From: Geodermatophilus telluris | Lineage (GTDB): Bacteria; Actinomycetota; Actinomycetes; Mycobacteriales; Geodermatophilaceae | DNA length: 64,000 bases | Assembly: GCF_900102745.1 (NCBI RefSeq) | Contig: NZ_FMZF01000005.1 | Span: 341,373-405,372 of the forward strand | Direction: 5' to 3' | Made by a program: the position numbers and the translations under genes | The notes under the pieces: model-generated | Seen by the model: only the letters and a program-made list of their open reading frames with translations | Databases searched by the model: none | Told to the model about the DNA's origin: nothing | In this document: one piece after another, positions 62,600-64,000 of the stretch | Layout: each line of letters begins with the position of its first letter | Numbering within the stretch: the first letter of the stretch is position 1

Positions 62600-63193
62600 T
62601 CAGGACGGGAGGAGCTGCCCCTCGGCGGCCGGGCGGACCAGCCCGAGCTCGTCCATCGCCTGCTCGTAGCACTCGTGCAGCAGCACCAGGCGGCCCACCA
62701 GCCGGTCGCCCCAGGCCGCCGACGTGCTGACCGCCGTCGGCTCGGTCATCAGGGACCAGAACAGGCGGTCGAGGTCTCGCCCGCGGCCGACCCCGCGCCA
62801 CTCCGGTGCCGGGAGCTCCAGGCCGAGTGCGGCGGTGAAGCGGCGGGCCACGTTCTCCCGCAGCGCGGCGACGGTGCCGGCGTACGCGGCGAGCGCCCGG
62901 ACGTCCCAGGCGGACCGCCGGGCCCGTCCGCGCCGCGGTGCCACGGCCGGCTCGGGGACGGCGAGGCCGATCGCCCGGCCGAGGAGGGGCACCAGCCGCT
63001 GTCGCGCGGCAGCGGACAGCGTGTCGTTCGCGTGGCGCAGGACGGCGGCCAGCTCGCCGTCCACGCAGGCGGGCTCGTCGCTGAACGGCTCACCGGCGAG
63101 CAGTGACGTGTACTCGAGGAAGCACGCCCCGCGGACCGGGCTGCGGTGCCGTCCGCGGCTCAGGACGGGCATCCCCTCGGGTAGCTGCGACAT
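62600..63193 (-). CDS. Conserved hypothetical protein
   Basis: A 197-residue protein starting PVLSRGRHRSPVRGACFLEY, with a mostly helical remainder (HANDTLSAAARQRLVPLLGR, then RLVGRLVLLHECYEQAMDEL). The RGRHRSPxxGACFxEYxSxLAGE opening recurs in actinobacterial hypothetical proteins, but I cannot assign a function. GGAGG precedes the ATG by 6 nt. Confidence 0.75.
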   Translation of the reverse strand: MSQLPEGMPVLSRGRHRSPVRGACFLEYTSLLAGEPFSDEPACVDGELAAVLRHANDTLSAAARQRLVPLLGRAIGLAVPEPAVAPRRGRARRSAWDVRALAAYAGTVAALRENVARRFTAALGLELPAPEWRGVGRGRDLDRLFWSLMTEPTAVSTSAAWGDRLVGRLVLLHECYEQAMDELGLVRPAAEGQLLPS

Positions 63194-63274
63194 GGTCGAC
63201 CTCCCTGCACGGGGACACCGTCGTCCCCACCGGCGGTCAGAGCGTAGGCGCGGACGGCGCCGTGCACGTCTCGA

Positions 63275-63601
63275 TCACGCGTGCCCGGCCACGAGCGCGA
63301 GCGCCCGCCGGACCCAGGCGGCGAGGTCCGGGTCGGTGGCGTACCCGGCCCGGTCGACGAGGACGAAACCGGACAGCGTCCGGCCGCCGAGCACCATCGG
63401 GCCCACGTGCGGCTCGGCCAGCGCCGCGGTCACGCCGTCGCGTCCGAGCCGGACCAGCAGGCCGGTCGCGGTGACGCCGCAGCACATCCGCCCGCCGACG
63501 GAGAACGACAGCCCTCCGCCGACCATCCGCTTCTCGACGACGTCGTCGCGGACGGCGAGCATGCGGCGGACCCGGTCGGCGGTCTCCCGGTCGTACGCCA
63601 C
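63275..63601 (-). CDS. TfoX/Sxy N-terminal domain protein
   Basis: A 108-residue protein consisting of a TfoX N-terminal domain: RMVGGGLSFSVGGRMCCGVT, LLVRLGRDG, and the end LAAWVRRALALVAG. In proteobacteria TfoX controls competence, but stand-alone actinobacterial versions have unknown roles. GTG start; CAGGCT lies 5 nt upstream. Confidence 0.87.
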   Translation of the reverse strand: MAYDRETADRVRRMLAVRDDVVEKRMVGGGLSFSVGGRMCCGVTATGLLVRLGRDGVTAALAEPHVGPMVLGGRTLSGFVLVDRAGYATDPDLAAWVRRALALVAGHA

Positions 63602-63666
63602 GGCTCAGCCTGGCCGATGGTCGGCGCTGGCGACAGTGCGCGGGGCCAGGGTCCACCGCCCGCCGC

Positions 63667-64000
63667 TCAGTAGGGCGGGGGTTCGGTGACCGCGGTCAGC
63701 CCGGTGGGGGTGGTGACGGTCAGCGTGCCGTCGGGTGTCAGCTCGTGGTGCCAGCCGGGTGCCTGGTGCTTGCCGCGGTGGTGGCTGGTGCAGAAGCCGG
63801 CCAGGTTGGCCGCGGAGGTCTCCCCGTCGGGCCAGGTGCGCACGTGGTCCAGTTCCCCGGCCTTGGGGACGCGGCGGCGGCAGCCGGGGAAGCGGCAGCG
63901 CCGGTCGCGGGCGCGCACGTGCCGGTCCAGCGCCGCGCTGGGCCGGTAGCCGGGCGTGGGGCCGGGTGGGGTGAGGCCGGGGCGGCCGGTGAGGTCGTGG
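63667..64000 (-). CDS. HNH endonuclease/DUF222 protein, C-terminal part
   Basis: The end of a 13E12-repeat-type protein; the frame is open to the window edge, so the DUF222 N-terminus is outside. The HNH motif is complete: CRFPGCRRRVPKAGELDHV, then WPDGETSAANLAGFCTSHH with the following RGKH. This family occurs in many copies in actinobacterial genomes and is a hotspot for recombination. Its role is uncertain. Confidence 0.92.
   Translation of the reverse strand, partial: HDLTGRPGLTPPGPTPGYRPSAALDRHVRARDRRCRFPGCRRRVPKAGELDHVRTWPDGETSAANLAGFCTSHHRGKHQAPGWHHELTPDGTLTVTTPTGLTAVTEPPPY

Overview
The window comes from a very GC-rich actinobacterium. Gene content and order point to the Geodermatophilaceae (Geodermatophilus, Blastococcus or Modestobacter type). 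This rests on recognisable gene families and codon use, not on a marker tree. The backbone follows the Mycobacterium tuberculosis order dlaT/sucB - Rv2216 - lipB - lipA - Rv2219 - RDD protein - glnA1 - glnE - glnA2 - panB, but several blocks of other genes are inserted into it. GTG starts are common, and 4-bp ATGA/GTGA overlaps mark many operons. At least eleven genes have a TANNNT -10 hexamer only 6-7 nt before the start codon, the layout of leaderless transcription.

Region 1 (1-12 kb) holds lipoate-dependent metabolism: the end of a dihydrolipoyl dehydrogenase gene, the E2 gene sucB, lipB, and further on lipA. Between them lie an epimerase, a membrane Ser/Thr kinase, an FAD oxidoreductase, a peptidase E homologue and an F420-type flavoprotein. 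leuS follows on the minus strand. Its leader encodes an 11-residue peptide with three consecutive Leu codons just upstream of an intrinsic terminator, apparently a leucine-responsive attenuator. Region 2 (12-24 kb) has a GGDEF-EAL protein, a repetitive LEA-like membrane protein, lipA, a DUF4191 gene, an RDD/GNAT pair, and glnA with a full GlnR box. Small genes, a dicarboxylate symporter and a MaoC-like protein follow. Region 3 (24-32 kb) is an accessory block: a YidD homologue with an Arg-Asp repeat, YbdD/CstA, a MetE-like enzyme with a DUF1353 protein, a haem-oxygenase-like iron enzyme, a soluble chemoreceptor and a CDGSH protein.

Region 4 (32-45 kb) resumes nitrogen control with glnE, an amidotransferase and a second glnA with a half GlnR box. 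Next comes a compact set of SufR-like Fe-S regulator, DoxX, folE and ferredoxin-reductase-like flavoprotein, with a long palindromic operator between regulator and DoxX. A stomatin homologue, nadE and panB follow. Region 5 (45-53 kb) holds an AbiEi/DUF559-like gene flanked by copies of a short repeat, an F420:NADPH oxidoreductase, a cupin, a diguanylate cyclase, an M24 peptidase and a stress-type operon that includes an eRF1-like (Rv2629/Balon-like) protein. Region 6 (53-61 kb) is a complete monoderm Tad/Flp pilus locus. The last 3 kb hold small unknown proteins, a TfoX-type protein and the end of a DUF222/HNH gene.

No rRNA, tRNA, CRISPR array, insertion sequence or prophage was seen. No gene-free stretch exceeds about 300 bases.
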